Source of the DNA: Sphingopyxis sp. YF1
Lineage (GTDB): Bacteria > Pseudomonadota > Alphaproteobacteria > Sphingomonadales > Sphingomonadaceae
Direction: 5' to 3'
Assembly: GCF_022701295.1 (NCBI RefSeq)
Contig: NZ_CP033204.1
Location: forward strand, 744,001 to 808,000
Length of the DNA: 64,000 bases
Shown here: in pieces, positions 17,310-26,321 of the stretch
Layout of the letters: each line of letters opens with the position of its first letter
Numbering within the stretch: position 1 is the stretch's first letter
Notes under the pieces: model-generated
Seen by the model: the letters and a program-made list of their open reading frames with translations, nothing else
The model's database searches: none
Told to the model about the DNA's origin: nothing
Program-made: the position numbers and the translations under genes

Positions 17310-18323
17310 TCACTCGCGCCCCAGCTTCGAGCGCGCAAAAGCCTTTATCGCGGGCCCCCATGCCGCGATGCGCGACGGATTGAAAGCCTCCAATCGCCAC
17401 AGCCGCTCGTGGCGGTTCATCCAGTCCTTCTTGTACCCGTCGTTGCCGGTGCCGAAATCGACGCGCGCGACGCCGTCGACCTCGATCACATGACGGAACA
17501 GCGCGGCCGACAGCAGCGTTCCGGGCGAGGCCTTCAGACTGTCCTCGACATGCGCCAGCTTGTGAATGAAGGCGGTGCCGTCCTCGACCGTCCAATATTG
17601 CGCGGCGACCGGGATGCCCTCGATCCGCGCGATCCCCATGCGGAGCGTGCCGCGCGCGCTTTCGTGCTCGGCAAAGGCACGCAGCAGCGCGGGGTGCCCT
17701 TCATCGGGCTTCCAGCTCGCGGCATAGATTCGTTCATAGGCGGCCCAGCTGCCGGGATCGAAGGCGGTGAGCAGCTGGATATCGACCACGCCCTTCTTCG
17801 CCTTGCGCCGGACGGTGTTCTTGAGTGCGCCGGGCCGGCTTTCCCACCACTGGTCGTGCGTCATGCCCGCGAGGTCGAGCCAGTGACGGTCGCCCGCCGG
17901 GGTCGCCTCGACCCACCACCCCGCCTTGCGCAGTGCGATCACGAGGTCGCCGTGCACACCTTCGGTTTCGGGCACCGGATAGAGCGTCAGCCGCGCGGCG
18001 CGCTTGCGCAGGCCTGCGAAGAGCGCGCGCAACGCCGCGCCGCGCTCGCCGGGATGCGCCGGGCCGGTGAACAGCGGCCGGATCGCGAAACTGTACCAGT
18101 TGGCAAGGCCGCTATACTGTCCCGCGCGATCGCGGCGGAGCGGCAGCCACGCGGTCGCGGCACCGACCGTCGCGTGGGCATCGTGGCGATCCTCGCCCGC
18201 AAAACCGTGCGCATCGAGCAGGTCGAACCATTCGCCGCGGTCGAACGGCGACGCGAAGCCCGCCGCGCGCGCGCCGGCGGGCAGGCGTTCATCATTAGCG
18301 CGATCTTCACCGTTCCCTTGCAT
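17310..18323 (-). CDS. GNAT-like acyltransferase (Acetyltransf_6 type), XrtA locus
   Basis: A protein of about 337 residues with the double-GNAT FemAB/BioF2-like fold. Supporting stretches are PGALKNTVRRKAKKG, YERIYAASWKPDEGHPALLR (typical of this family) and VARVDFGTGNDGYKKDWM near the C-terminus, which is the conserved substrate-cleft end. It probably transfers an acyl or aminoacyl group from the acyl carrier protein encoded immediately downstream. The ATG at 18323 is used; a TTG at 18359 would extend it by 12 residues and make it abut the divergent ligase gene. The intergenic space to that ligase is at most 35 bp, so both arms must share a very compact promoter or be read from within coding DNA. 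Confidence 0.8.
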   Translation of the reverse strand: MQGNGEDRANDERLPAGARAAGFASPFDRGEWFDLLDAHGFAGEDRHDAHATVGAATAWLPLRRDRAGQYSGLANWYSFAIRPLFTGPAHPGERGAALRALFAGLRKRAARLTLYPVPETEGVHGDLVIALRKAGWWVEATPAGDRHWLDLAGMTHDQWWESRPGALKNTVRRKAKKGVVDIQLLTAFDPGSWAAYERIYAASWKPDEGHPALLRAFAEHESARGTLRMGIARIEGIPVAAQYWTVEDGTAFIHKLAHVEDSLKASPGTLLSAALFRHVIEVDGVARVDFGTGNDGYKKDWMNRHERLWRLEAFNPSRIAAWGPAIKAFARSKLGRE

Positions 18324-18358
18324 GGGGTAGCGCTCTATCACCACATGACTAACAGCCA

Positions 18359-19882
18359 ATGACCGAAAATCCGAATCCGCCCTCGCGTCCGATCGACCAT
18401 CTCGCCCTGTGCGGCGCCGCCGGCGCGCCGGCGCTGTTGATCGGCGATCGCGTTACGACCTATGCCGAGCTTGATGCCGGGGTCGGGCGGCTGGCGGCGT
18501 GGCTGCTCGAAATGGCCGGCGCGCCCGGCGAGCGCGTCGCGAGCTGGAGCGCGAAGACGCGCCTCGCGTGCCTGATGCCGCTCGCGGCGGCGCGGGCGGG
18601 GCTGATCCATGTGCCGGTCAACCCGCTGCTCAAGGGCGCGCAGGTCGCGCATATCCTGGCCGACAGCGGGGCGAAACTGCTGATCACCAACGCGGCGCGC
18701 GCCGATACGCTCGGCGGCGACCTGCCCGAGGCCTGTGCCGTGCAGGAACTGAAAGTCGCCGAAGAGGTGATCGATTCGGTCGGGCAGGGGCTGCCGCCGT
18801 CCGGCGCCGGGCCCGACGATCTTGCCGCGATTCTCTACACCAGCGGTTCGACCGGCCGGCCGAAGGGGGTGATGCTGAGCCACGCCAACCTGTGGCTCGG
18901 GGCGGAAAGCGTCGCCTCCTACCTGAAGATCGCGCCCGACGACCGCGTGCTCGGCGTGCTGCCGCTGAGCTTCGACTATGGGCAGAACCAGCTGCTTTCG
19001 ACCTGGCATGCGGGAGGGGCGGTCGCGCCGCTCGACTATCTGACCCCGCGCGACGTCGTAAAGGCGGTCGCGCGCCACCGCGCGACGACGCTGGCCGGCG
19101 TGCCGCCGCTGTGGGTGCAACTCGTCGAAAGCGACTGGCCCGCCGAGGTGGCGGCGCACCTCAAGCGCCTCACCAACAGCGGCGGCGCGCTGACCCCGTC
19201 GCTGATCGACGCGATGCGCACGACCTTTCCGAACGCTGCCATCTATCCGATGTACGGGCTGACCGAGGCGTTCCGTTCGACCTTCCTCGATCCCAAATTC
19301 GTCGCCGACCATCCGACCTCGATGGGGCGCGCGATCCCGCACGCCGAAATCCTGGTGTGCCGCGCCGACGGGACGATCACCGCCGACGAGGAACCGGGCG
19401 AACTCGTCCACTGCGGCCCGCTGGTCGCGCAGGGCTATTGGCGCGATCCCGCACGCACCGCAGAGCGCTTCCGGCCTGCGCCACGCGCGTCGCACTATGG
19501 CGGCACGGCGGTATGGTCGGGCGACACGGTACGCCGCGACGCCAACCATCTCCTCTATTTCGTCGGGCGCGACGATGCGATGATCAAGACCGCCGGCAAT
19601 CGCGTCAGCCCCACCGAGGTCGAGGATGTCGCGGTCGCGTCGGGCGAAATATTCGAGGCGGTGGCGTTCGGGGTGCCCGACGCGCGGCTCGGCGCCGCGA
19701 TCGTTCTGATCGTGCGCGGCAAGGCCGGCGCCGATCCCGAAGCGCTGGCGGCCCATATGAAGCAGAACCTCCCCAATTTCATGCAGCCGCAGGCAATCGA
19801 ATGGCGGGCCGAGCTGCCGCGAGGACCCAATGGCAAGCTCGATCGCGTCGCGATTGCCGCCGAATGGAAAGCCCCGTCATGA
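18359..19882 (+). CDS. AMP-forming acyl-CoA ligase, exosortase A system-associated
   Basis: A 507-residue ANL-superfamily adenylating enzyme (family recalled as TIGR03098). The P-loop YTSGSTGRPKGVMLSHANL begins at residue 160. The adenine-binding YPMYGLTEAFRSTFL and the hinge/C-terminal motifs AMIKTAGNRVSPTEVEDV and LPRGPNGKLDR, which contains the catalytic Lys, are all present, so it looks active. It activates a carboxylic acid as an adenylate for loading on CoA or on the locus acyl carrier protein. The stop overlaps the start of the decarboxylase gene (ATGA). Substrate unknown; a fatty or amino acid is plausible. Confidence 0.9.
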   Translation: MTENPNPPSRPIDHLALCGAAGAPALLIGDRVTTYAELDAGVGRLAAWLLEMAGAPGERVASWSAKTRLACLMPLAAARAGLIHVPVNPLLKGAQVAHILADSGAKLLITNAARADTLGGDLPEACAVQELKVAEEVIDSVGQGLPPSGAGPDDLAAILYTSGSTGRPKGVMLSHANLWLGAESVASYLKIAPDDRVLGVLPLSFDYGQNQLLSTWHAGGAVAPLDYLTPRDVVKAVARHRATTLAGVPPLWVQLVESDWPAEVAAHLKRLTNSGGALTPSLIDAMRTTFPNAAIYPMYGLTEAFRSTFLDPKFVADHPTSMGRAIPHAEILVCRADGTITADEEPGELVHCGPLVAQGYWRDPARTAERFRPAPRASHYGGTAVWSGDTVRRDANHLLYFVGRDDAMIKTAGNRVSPTEVEDVAVASGEIFEAVAFGVPDARLGAAIVLIVRGKAGADPEALAAHMKQNLPNFMQPQAIEWRAELPRGPNGKLDRVAIAAEWKAPS

Positions 19883-21108
19883 AACCGCACGGTCCGATCC
19901 CGCCCGGCTTCGTCGCCGATGAGGGCGGCATGCTGCTGATCGGCGGCCGGCGCGCCGATACCCTCGCCGGGGAGGCGGGGGACACCCCGCTGTTCGTCTA
20001 TGACGGCCGCATGCTCACCGCGCGCGTCGCCCAATGGCGCGCCGCGATGCCCGATATGGTCCAGCTTCACTATGCGATGAAGGCGAACCCCTACACCCCG
20101 CTGCTCGCGCACATGGCGGCGATGGTCGACGGCTTCGACGTCGCGTCGGGAGGCGAACTTCAGGCGGCGCTCGCGAGCGGCATGACGGCCGCGCACGTCA
20201 GCTTCGCCGGGCCCGGCAAGCGCGACCGCGAACTCGAAGCGGCGATCGCGGCGGGAGCGACGCTCAATCTCGAATCGGCGGGCGAGGCCGACCGCGCGCT
20301 GGCGATCGGCGCGCGGCTCGGGGTGACGCCGCGGCTCGCGGTGCGCGTGAACCCCGATTTCGACCTGAAAGGGTCGGGCATGAAGATGGGTGGCGGCGCG
20401 AAGCCTTTCGGGGTCGACGCCGCCCAAGTGCCTGCGCTCGTCAAACGGCTGCGCGGCGCCGGTGCCGACTGGCAGGGCTTCCATATTTTTGCCGGATCGC
20501 AGGCGCTCGACGCCGCGGCGATCGCCGACACGCAAGCGCAGACGGTGGCGCTCGCGGCGCGGCTCGCGAACGAGGCGGGTGCGGTGCCGCCGCTGGTCAA
20601 TCTCGGCGGCGGCATGGGCGTGCCCTATTTCCCGGGCGACGTCGCGGTCGATGCCGCCGCGGTCGGCGATGCGCTCGGCGAAACGCTCGGCGCGCGCGAT
20701 GCGGTGCTCGGCGCCAGCCGCTTTGCGATGGAACTGGGGCGCTGGCTGGTCGCCGAGGCGGGGGTCTATCTGACCCGCATCGTCGACCGCAAAACCAGCC
20801 ACGGCGAGACCTTCCTCGTCACCGACGGCGGGCTTCACCACCAGCTGGCGGCGAGCGGCAATTTCGGCACCGTGATCCGCCGCAACTATCCGATCGCGCT
20901 CGCGGGCCGCTTCGGCGTCGAGCCGGTCGAAACGGTCTCGGTGGTCGGCTGCCTCTGCACGCCGCTGGATCGCCTCGGCGACCAGGTGGCGCTGCCACAC
21001 GGCGCGGTCGGCGACCTTGTCGCGATCTTCCAGGCGGGGGCCTATGGTGCGAGCGCGAGTCCCTCGGCCTTCCTCGGGCAGGGGCCGGCACGCGAGATGC
21101 TCGTCTGA
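19879..21108 (+). CDS. PLP-dependent decarboxylase, exosortase A system-associated
   Basis: A 409-residue fold-type III PLP enzyme of the ornithine/diaminopimelate decarboxylase group (family recalled as TIGR03099). The PLP Lys68 sits in LHYAMKANPYTPLL. HVSFAGPGKRDRELEAAI, the glycine-rich phosphate loop VNLGGGMGVPYFPGD, the ELGRWLVAEAGVYLTRIVD strand and the late VVGCLCTPLDRLGD with the catalytic Cys are present. It should decarboxylate an amino acid whose product may become a substituent of the polysaccharide. Start at 19879 overlaps the ligase stop. It ends about 170 bp before the export gene, where the operon may have its main promoter. Confidence 0.9.
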   Translation: MKPHGPIPPGFVADEGGMLLIGGRRADTLAGEAGDTPLFVYDGRMLTARVAQWRAAMPDMVQLHYAMKANPYTPLLAHMAAMVDGFDVASGGELQAALASGMTAAHVSFAGPGKRDRELEAAIAAGATLNLESAGEADRALAIGARLGVTPRLAVRVNPDFDLKGSGMKMGGGAKPFGVDAAQVPALVKRLRGAGADWQGFHIFAGSQALDAAAIADTQAQTVALAARLANEAGAVPPLVNLGGGMGVPYFPGDVAVDAAAVGDALGETLGARDAVLGASRFAMELGRWLVAEAGVYLTRIVDRKTSHGETFLVTDGGLHHQLAASGNFGTVIRRNYPIALAGRFGVEPVETVSVVGCLCTPLDRLGDQVALPHGAVGDLVAIFQAGAYGASASPSAFLGQGPAREMLV

Positions 21109-21120
21109 GACGGGAAATTA

Positions 21121-21147
21121 TGTCCCGAAACAGGACATGTCGCGACA
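21121..21147. promoter_or_regulatory. Double palindrome upstream of the polysaccharide export operon
   Basis: TGTCC-N7-GGACA (21121-21137) is directly followed by the perfect palindrome TGTCGCGACA (21138-21147), 134 bp before the export gene start. It could be a regulator binding site or, in RNA, a hairpin after the decarboxylase gene. The 172-bp gap otherwise holds no clear promoter elements that I can name. Confidence 0.4.
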
Positions 21148-21280
21148 AGGCCGGGCCAAAGACTCTGGACTACTAACGGTATGTTTACCCTTTTCCGTCA
21201 TGGCGGACCCTGACGCATTGGCTGTTGTTGTAGGTACTTAGCCCGCAACGACACCCCTGCCGCAGGAAAGGTGATTTGAT

Positions 21281-21937
21281 ATGACGTCCTTCCCCGCCAT
21301 TCGCGCTGCGCGCGTGGCCCTGATTTCGGGCATCGCCGCGACCGCGCTTGCCGGCTGCATGGGCGGCCCCGGCAATGCGCCGCAGCTGCCGAGCGCGTCC
21401 TTTGTCGCCAATCAGGAAGGCCCGGGTGAGGAATATATCATCGGCCCGCTCGACGAGCTCCAGATCTTCGTGTGGCGCAACCCCGAACTCGGCGGCAAGG
21501 TGCAGGTGCGCCCCGATGGCCGCATCACCACGCCGCTGATCACCGACATGCCCGCGGTCGGCAAGACCCCGACGATGCTCCAGCAGGACATCAAGCTCCA
21601 GCTCAGCCAATATATCACCGACCCGATCGTCAGCGTGATCGTGACGAGCTTCAACAGTACCTTTTCGCAGCAGGTACGCGTCGTCGGCGCGACCGAAAAG
21701 CCCGCCTCGATCCCGTTCCGCGCCAATATGACGGTGCTCGACGCAATGATTGCGGTCGGCGGGCTCGGCGAATATGCCGCGGGCAACAAGGCGCGCCTCG
21801 TGCGTTACGACAAGGGAAGCGGCAAGCAGCAGGAATATGCGCTGCGGCTCAACGACCTGATCAAGCGCGGCGACGTCAAGGCGAACGTCCGGCTCCAGCC
21901 GGGCGACGTCATCATCATCCCCGAAAGCATGTTCTGA
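21281..21937 (+). CDS. XrtA-system exopolysaccharide export lipoprotein (Wza-like)
   Basis: Outer-membrane polysaccharide secretin-like export protein of 218 residues (family recalled as TIGR03027). The lipobox TALAGCMGG gives lipidated Cys26. The poly_export domain begins EEYIIGPLDELQIFVWRNPE and is followed by RPDGRITTPLITDMPAVGKT, with an SLBB-like repeat QQVRVVGATEKPASIPFRAN and the terminal RLQPGDVIIIPESMF. It is shorter than E. coli Wza (379 residues), as usual for this group. Ribosome binding site GGAAAGGTG precedes the ATG. It forms the exit channel with the chain-length protein and autokinase encoded next. Confidence 0.92.
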   Translation: MTSFPAIRAARVALISGIAATALAGCMGGPGNAPQLPSASFVANQEGPGEEYIIGPLDELQIFVWRNPELGGKVQVRPDGRITTPLITDMPAVGKTPTMLQQDIKLQLSQYITDPIVSVIVTSFNSTFSQQVRVVGATEKPASIPFRANMTVLDAMIAVGGLGEYAAGNKARLVRYDKGSGKQQEYALRLNDLIKRGDVKANVRLQPGDVIIIPESMF

Positions 21938-21987
21938 CGCCGCGCGGCGCCAGCGACCCCCGACCTGCCAAGGACTGAACCCAGACG

Positions 21988-23535
21988 ATGAACGGCCTTT
22001 ACGACGAATTCCGGGTGGCGCTGCACAGCGTCTGGACGCGCCGCTGGCTGGTGCTCGCCGTCGCATGGGGCATCTGCATCCTCGGCTGGCTGGCGATCGC
22101 CTCGATCCCCAACCGCTATGATTCGCGCGCCCGCCTGCTCGTCGACATCAACGAGATCATCCCCGCCGATGCGCAGTCGGGCCCCTATGCCGACCGTGCG
22201 CGCATCGACCAGATTCGCGAGACGCTGACCAGCGCGCGCAACCTCGAGAAGGTCGCGGTGACCACGGGCATGATCCCCGCGGGTGCGAGCGACCGCGAAA
22301 AGGCGGGCGCGGTCGCGATGCTGCAAAAGAATATCAAGGTCGTGCCGCAGCAGGACAATATCTTCGAGATCACGTCGAGCATCGGCGTCGGCAGCCTGTC
22401 GGATGCCGACAATGCCAAGCTCGCCTCGGGGGTGCTCGACAGCCTGATCACCGTGTTCCGCGACGAACAGCTTCGCGGCGGCCGGATGACCGCGCGCGAG
22501 GGGCTGAAGTTCCTCGACAGCCAGCTCGCCGGCCGCGAAAAGGCGCTCGGCGAGGTCGAGGCGCGCCGCGCCGCCTTCGAGGCGAAGAATATCGGCCTGA
22601 TCGCGAGCGGCAGCGGCTCGCCCGGCCAGCGCATCGACCAGGCGCGCGCCGAACTCGGCCAGATCGAGACCCAGCTCGCCGCGGCGCAAGGCGCGCTCGC
22701 GGCGGCGAACGGCCAGATGGCGCAGACCCCGGCGACGATCAACGTTCCCGGTCTCGGCGCCACCGGCGGCGGGGTCGCGCGCCAGCAGCTCGCGGGCGCG
22801 CAGGCCGAACTGTCGTCGATGCGCGCGCGCGGGCTGACCGACGCGCATCCCGACGTCGTCGCGCTGAAAAGCCAGATCGCGTCGCTGAAGGCCATGGCCG
22901 ACCGCGAGGGCACCGGCGGCGGGGGCGGCGGCAACGCCCAGAACCCCGCCTATGCGACGCTGCAGGCGATGCGCGCCGAACGCCAGGCGACCGTGACCGC
23001 GCTGTCGTCGCGCAAGGCGCAGCTCACCGGCGACATCGCGCAGATCACTTCGGCGCAGATCCAGAATCCCGGCGTTGCCGCCGAATATGAACGCATCAAC
23101 GGCGAATATACCGCGCTCAAGGCGCAGTACGACCGGCTGCTCGCACAGCGCGAGCAGGTGCGGCTCCGCGGCGACGTCCAGACCGAGACCGATGCGGTCA
23201 AGATCGAGCTGCTCGATCCGCCGACCAAGCCGACCTCGCCCTCGGCGCCCAACCGGCCGCTGTTCCTCACTGCGGTGCTGCTCGTCGGCATCGGCGGCGG
23301 CATCGGCGCGGCCTTCGCGCTCAGCCAGGTGCGCACCAGCTATGCGACCGCGGCCAAGCTCGAACGTGCGAGCGGGCTGCCGGTGATCGGTTCGATCACC
23401 GAGGTGGTGACCCCCGAGCGTCATCTCGACCGCCGCAAGAAGCTCGTCTGGCTTGCCGGCGGCAGCGGGGCGCTCGTCGCGCTGTTCGTACTGCTGCTGA
23501 TCGCCGAATTCGTCCAGCGCGGCATGGTCGCGTGA
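21988..23535 (+). CDS. XrtA-system polysaccharide chain length determinant (Wzz-like)
   Basis: A 515-residue polysaccharide co-polymerase (family recalled as TIGR03007). It has an N-terminal membrane segment WLVLAVAWGICILGWLAIAS, a large periplasmic domain with coiled-coil stretches (QLAGREKALGEVEARRAAFE and the following helix), a Gly/Asn-rich insertion near residue 310, and a C-terminal membrane helix LFLTAVLLVGIGGGIGAAFA preceded by the proline-rich PTKPTSPSAPNRP typical of Wzz proteins. An additional C-terminal hydrophobic stretch (SGALVALFVLLLIAEF) ends the protein. The kinase that acts on this complex is encoded separately right after, with the stop touching it. Confidence 0.92.
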   Translation: MNGLYDEFRVALHSVWTRRWLVLAVAWGICILGWLAIASIPNRYDSRARLLVDINEIIPADAQSGPYADRARIDQIRETLTSARNLEKVAVTTGMIPAGASDREKAGAVAMLQKNIKVVPQQDNIFEITSSIGVGSLSDADNAKLASGVLDSLITVFRDEQLRGGRMTAREGLKFLDSQLAGREKALGEVEARRAAFEAKNIGLIASGSGSPGQRIDQARAELGQIETQLAAAQGALAAANGQMAQTPATINVPGLGATGGGVARQQLAGAQAELSSMRARGLTDAHPDVVALKSQIASLKAMADREGTGGGGGGNAQNPAYATLQAMRAERQATVTALSSRKAQLTGDIAQITSAQIQNPGVAAEYERINGEYTALKAQYDRLLAQREQVRLRGDVQTETDAVKIELLDPPTKPTSPSAPNRPLFLTAVLLVGIGGGIGAAFALSQVRTSYATAAKLERASGLPVIGSITEVVTPERHLDRRKKLVWLAGGSGALVALFVLLLIAEFVQRGMVA

Positions 23536-23549
23536 CGGAGGACAAGAAA

Positions 23550-24596
23550 ATGAACGAACATCGCCCCGTCAAGCGGACGCCATCGCTGCTCGAACGCGCC
23601 GCCGACATGTTCGGCACCGATCCCGCCGCGGGTGCGCCGACGATCGACCTGTCGAGCCTGCCGGCCGAGCCCGAGCGCCGGAAGACCAAGAGGAAGGCCG
23701 CGCCCGAGGCCGAGGCGCCGCCGCCGCCGTCCGCCGCCGAATCCGCGCCCGAGGCCGAAATCCTCGACCCCGTGGTCGAGGCGGCGCCGGTGGTCGAGCC
23801 CGTCAAACCGTCGCCGCGCAAGGATATCGCGCGGGCGGCGCCGGCCGTGGTGCCGGCGCGGCAGGGAACGATCGACCGCGACCGGCTTGGCGCGCGCGGG
23901 ATGATCGTGCCCGGCGCACCGGTCACCGGCATTTCCGAAGAATATCGCATCGTGAAGCGCGAGATCATCCGCAATTTCGGCGGCACCGCGAACCGCCCGC
24001 TGCTGCCGCGCGGCCACCGCGTGCTGATCGCCTCGGCGAACCCGGGCGAGGGCAAGACCTTTTCGGCGGTCAACCTCGCGCTCAGCCTCGCGGTTGAGGC
24101 CGATCACGACGTGCTGCTGATCGACGCCGACATCGCCAAGCCGAGCGTGATCGAGACGCTGGGGCTCGAGGACGGGCCGGGGCTGATGGACGCGCTCGCC
24201 GATCCGCACCTGCCGCTCGGCGACTGCCTGATCCAGACCGACATCGCGGGGCTGAAGGTGATGCCCGCCGGTACCGCGCACATGCACGACACCGAATTGC
24301 TCGCCTCGGCGCGCACCGAGGCGCTGCTCGCGCAGCTCGAGGCGGGGGCGCCGGGGCGCATCCTGATCCTCGATTCGCCGCCGGTGCTCGCCGCGTCGCC
24401 CGCGGCGGTGCTCGCGGGGCACGTCGGCCAGCTGATCATGGTCGTGCGCGCCGACACGACGCTCGAAAGCTCGCTGCGCGACGCGATCGGACTGATGGGC
24501 GCGTGCCCGCACATCCAATTGCTCCTCAACGGGGTCAAATTCTCGCCGGGCGGCCGCCGCTTCGGCACCTATTATGGACAGGGAGGCGCGTCCTGA
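23550..24596 (+). CDS. XrtA-associated tyrosine autokinase (BY-kinase)
   Basis: Cytoplasmic bacterial tyrosine kinase controlling polymerisation and export (family recalled as TIGR03018); 348 residues. A Pro/Ala/Glu-rich N-terminal linker (to about residue 110) is followed by the kinase domain: Walker A IASANPGEGKTFSAVNLALS, Walker A' VLLIDADIAKPS, Walker B RILILDSPPVL. Tyrosines near the end (FGTYYGQGGAS) form a short autophosphorylation cluster. The ATG at 23550 is preferred because GGAGG lies 9 bp upstream; a GTG at 23532 overlapping the previous stop would add six residues. Stop and the next start overlap (TGATG). Confidence 0.9.
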   Translation: MNEHRPVKRTPSLLERAADMFGTDPAAGAPTIDLSSLPAEPERRKTKRKAAPEAEAPPPPSAAESAPEAEILDPVVEAAPVVEPVKPSPRKDIARAAPAVVPARQGTIDRDRLGARGMIVPGAPVTGISEEYRIVKREIIRNFGGTANRPLLPRGHRVLIASANPGEGKTFSAVNLALSLAVEADHDVLLIDADIAKPSVIETLGLEDGPGLMDALADPHLPLGDCLIQTDIAGLKVMPAGTAHMHDTELLASARTEALLAQLEAGAPGRILILDSPPVLAASPAAVLAGHVGQLIMVVRADTTLESSLRDAIGLMGACPHIQLLLNGVKFSPGGRRFGTYYGQGGAS

Positions 24597-26308
24597 TGCG
24601 CACCAGAATTCGCCATCGCGGCGCACTGACGCTCGCGGCGCTGCTGCTCGCGGGGACCGCAACGAGCGCGCACGCGCAATTTTCGGGTCCCGAGGGCGGT
24701 GACGGCGCGGCATCGGCGCCCGGACCCGCCGCGAAGGACGGCGGCGACAAACGCGCGCGCGGCGAACGCCGCAGCCAGCGCAAGGTCGATGTCGTCCCCT
24801 ATCTGGAGGTCGGGCAGGTGCTGTCCGCCGACCTCAAGAACGACGGCGACGTGCTGACCTATACGACGCTGTCGGCGGGCGTCGACGCGGCGATCGTGAC
24901 GCGCCGCGCCGAGATCGCGGCGTCGGTCCGCTACGAATATCGCATCGGCGAATCGCGCGGGCTCGACGATTCGAGCACGCTGAGCGGACTCGTCCGCGGC
25001 CGCTACGAACTGGTGCGCGGGCTCAACCTCGAAGCCGGGGCGCTCGCGACGCGCACGCGCGCCGACGGGCAGGGCGCCGACGACGACATCTTCCTGGGCA
25101 ATGGATCGAACGTCGCCGACGTCTATTCGATCTACGCCGGACCGACCTTCGCGCGGCGCATCGGCGGGCTCGACGTCGGCGCGGGCTATCGCTTTGGCTA
25201 TAACAAGGTGTCGGTCGACAGCCCGCCGCTGCTGCTGCCCGGCGCGGTGTCGCAGGATATCTTCGACAGTTCGACCAACCATGTCCTGTGGGGCAGCATC
25301 GGCCAGAAGCCCGGCGAGCTGCCGTTCGGCTGGCAGGTGTCGGGCGGTTTCGAACGCGAGGATGCGAGCCAGCTCGACCAGAGGTTCGAGGGCAAATATG
25401 CGCGCGCCGACGTGACGGTGCCGATCGGGCCGACCGTCGCATTGCTCGGCGGCGTCGGTTACGAGGATATCGAGATCGGCCAGCGCGACCCGGTGGTCGA
25501 CGCGAACGGCGTGCCGGTGCGCGACGCCAACGGCCGCTTCATCACCGACAAGTCGAGCCCGCGCCAATTGTCCTTCGATACCGACGGGCTGATCTGGGAC
25601 GCGGGCGTGATGTGGCAGCCGAGCCGCCGCACCTCGCTGACCGCGCGCGTCGGGCGCCGTTACGGCGATACCATCTACACCGGCAGTTTCTATTACCGCC
25701 CCAACCACGCGACGGTGTTCCAGGTCGGCGTCTATGACGGGATGTCGAGCTTCGGCCGCGGCCTGTCGTCGGGCCTCGCGGCGCTGCCGACGCAGTTCGA
25801 CCCGACGCGCAACCCGATCGACGGCGGCATAAACAGCTGCCAGTTCGGTGCGCAGGGCGGCGGCTGCCTCAACAATGCGCTGTCGAACGCGACCGGCGCG
25901 CAATTCCGCAACCGCGGTGTCCAGGCGATCTTCTCGTCGCGCGTCGGCGGGTGGAGCTATGGCATCGGCGCGGGCTACGACCGCCGCCGCCTGCTGATGC
26001 CCGCGCTCGGCGAACTGGCGAACCTCGACGGCGTGATCGACGAGAATTATTATCTCTTCGCCAGCATCGGACGCCAGCTCGATGCCCAGTCCGACCTCGG
26101 CATCAGCGCCTTCTACAATTATGCCGACAATGGCTCGCCCGCAGCGTCCGACGCGCAGTCGCTCGGCGCCTCGGTCGTCTACTCGCGGCGCTTCTGGCGC
26201 GGCCTGACCGGCAGCGCGGCGGCGAACCTCACCAGCTTCGACCAGGATGGCTTCAACAGCCAGCTCATCGCATCGGCGCTCTTCGCTCTGCGCTACAATT
26301 TCCGGTAA
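24596..26308 (+). CDS. XrtA-system outer-membrane beta-barrel protein
   Basis: A 570-residue exported protein with a signal peptide (LTLAALLLAGTATSAHAQ) and a long barrel-like body of alternating aromatic strands such as RRAEIAASVRYEYRIGESRG, ARVGRRYGDTIYTGSFYYRP and a C-terminal strand ending FALRYNFR with terminal Arg. It corresponds to the hypothetical outer-membrane protein always found in XrtA polysaccharide loci (recalled as TIGR03016), whose role is presumed to be polymer passage or attachment. A Cys-containing loop (NSCQFGAQGGGCLNNALS) may form a disulfide. GGGAGG precedes the ATG, which overlaps the kinase stop. Confidence 0.85.
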   Translation: MRTRIRHRGALTLAALLLAGTATSAHAQFSGPEGGDGAASAPGPAAKDGGDKRARGERRSQRKVDVVPYLEVGQVLSADLKNDGDVLTYTTLSAGVDAAIVTRRAEIAASVRYEYRIGESRGLDDSSTLSGLVRGRYELVRGLNLEAGALATRTRADGQGADDDIFLGNGSNVADVYSIYAGPTFARRIGGLDVGAGYRFGYNKVSVDSPPLLLPGAVSQDIFDSSTNHVLWGSIGQKPGELPFGWQVSGGFEREDASQLDQRFEGKYARADVTVPIGPTVALLGGVGYEDIEIGQRDPVVDANGVPVRDANGRFITDKSSPRQLSFDTDGLIWDAGVMWQPSRRTSLTARVGRRYGDTIYTGSFYYRPNHATVFQVGVYDGMSSFGRGLSSGLAALPTQFDPTRNPIDGGINSCQFGAQGGGCLNNALSNATGAQFRNRGVQAIFSSRVGGWSYGIGAGYDRRRLLMPALGELANLDGVIDENYYLFASIGRQLDAQSDLGISAFYNYADNGSPAASDAQSLGASVVYSRRFWRGLTGSAAANLTSFDQDGFNSQLIASALFALRYNFR

Positions 26309-26321
26309 CGGGGAAGACGAT

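Noticed and set aside
21205..21240. Possible sigma-54 promoter before the polysaccharide export gene
   Set aside because: The GG and GC elements are 11 bp apart instead of 10 and the rest of the consensus is missing.
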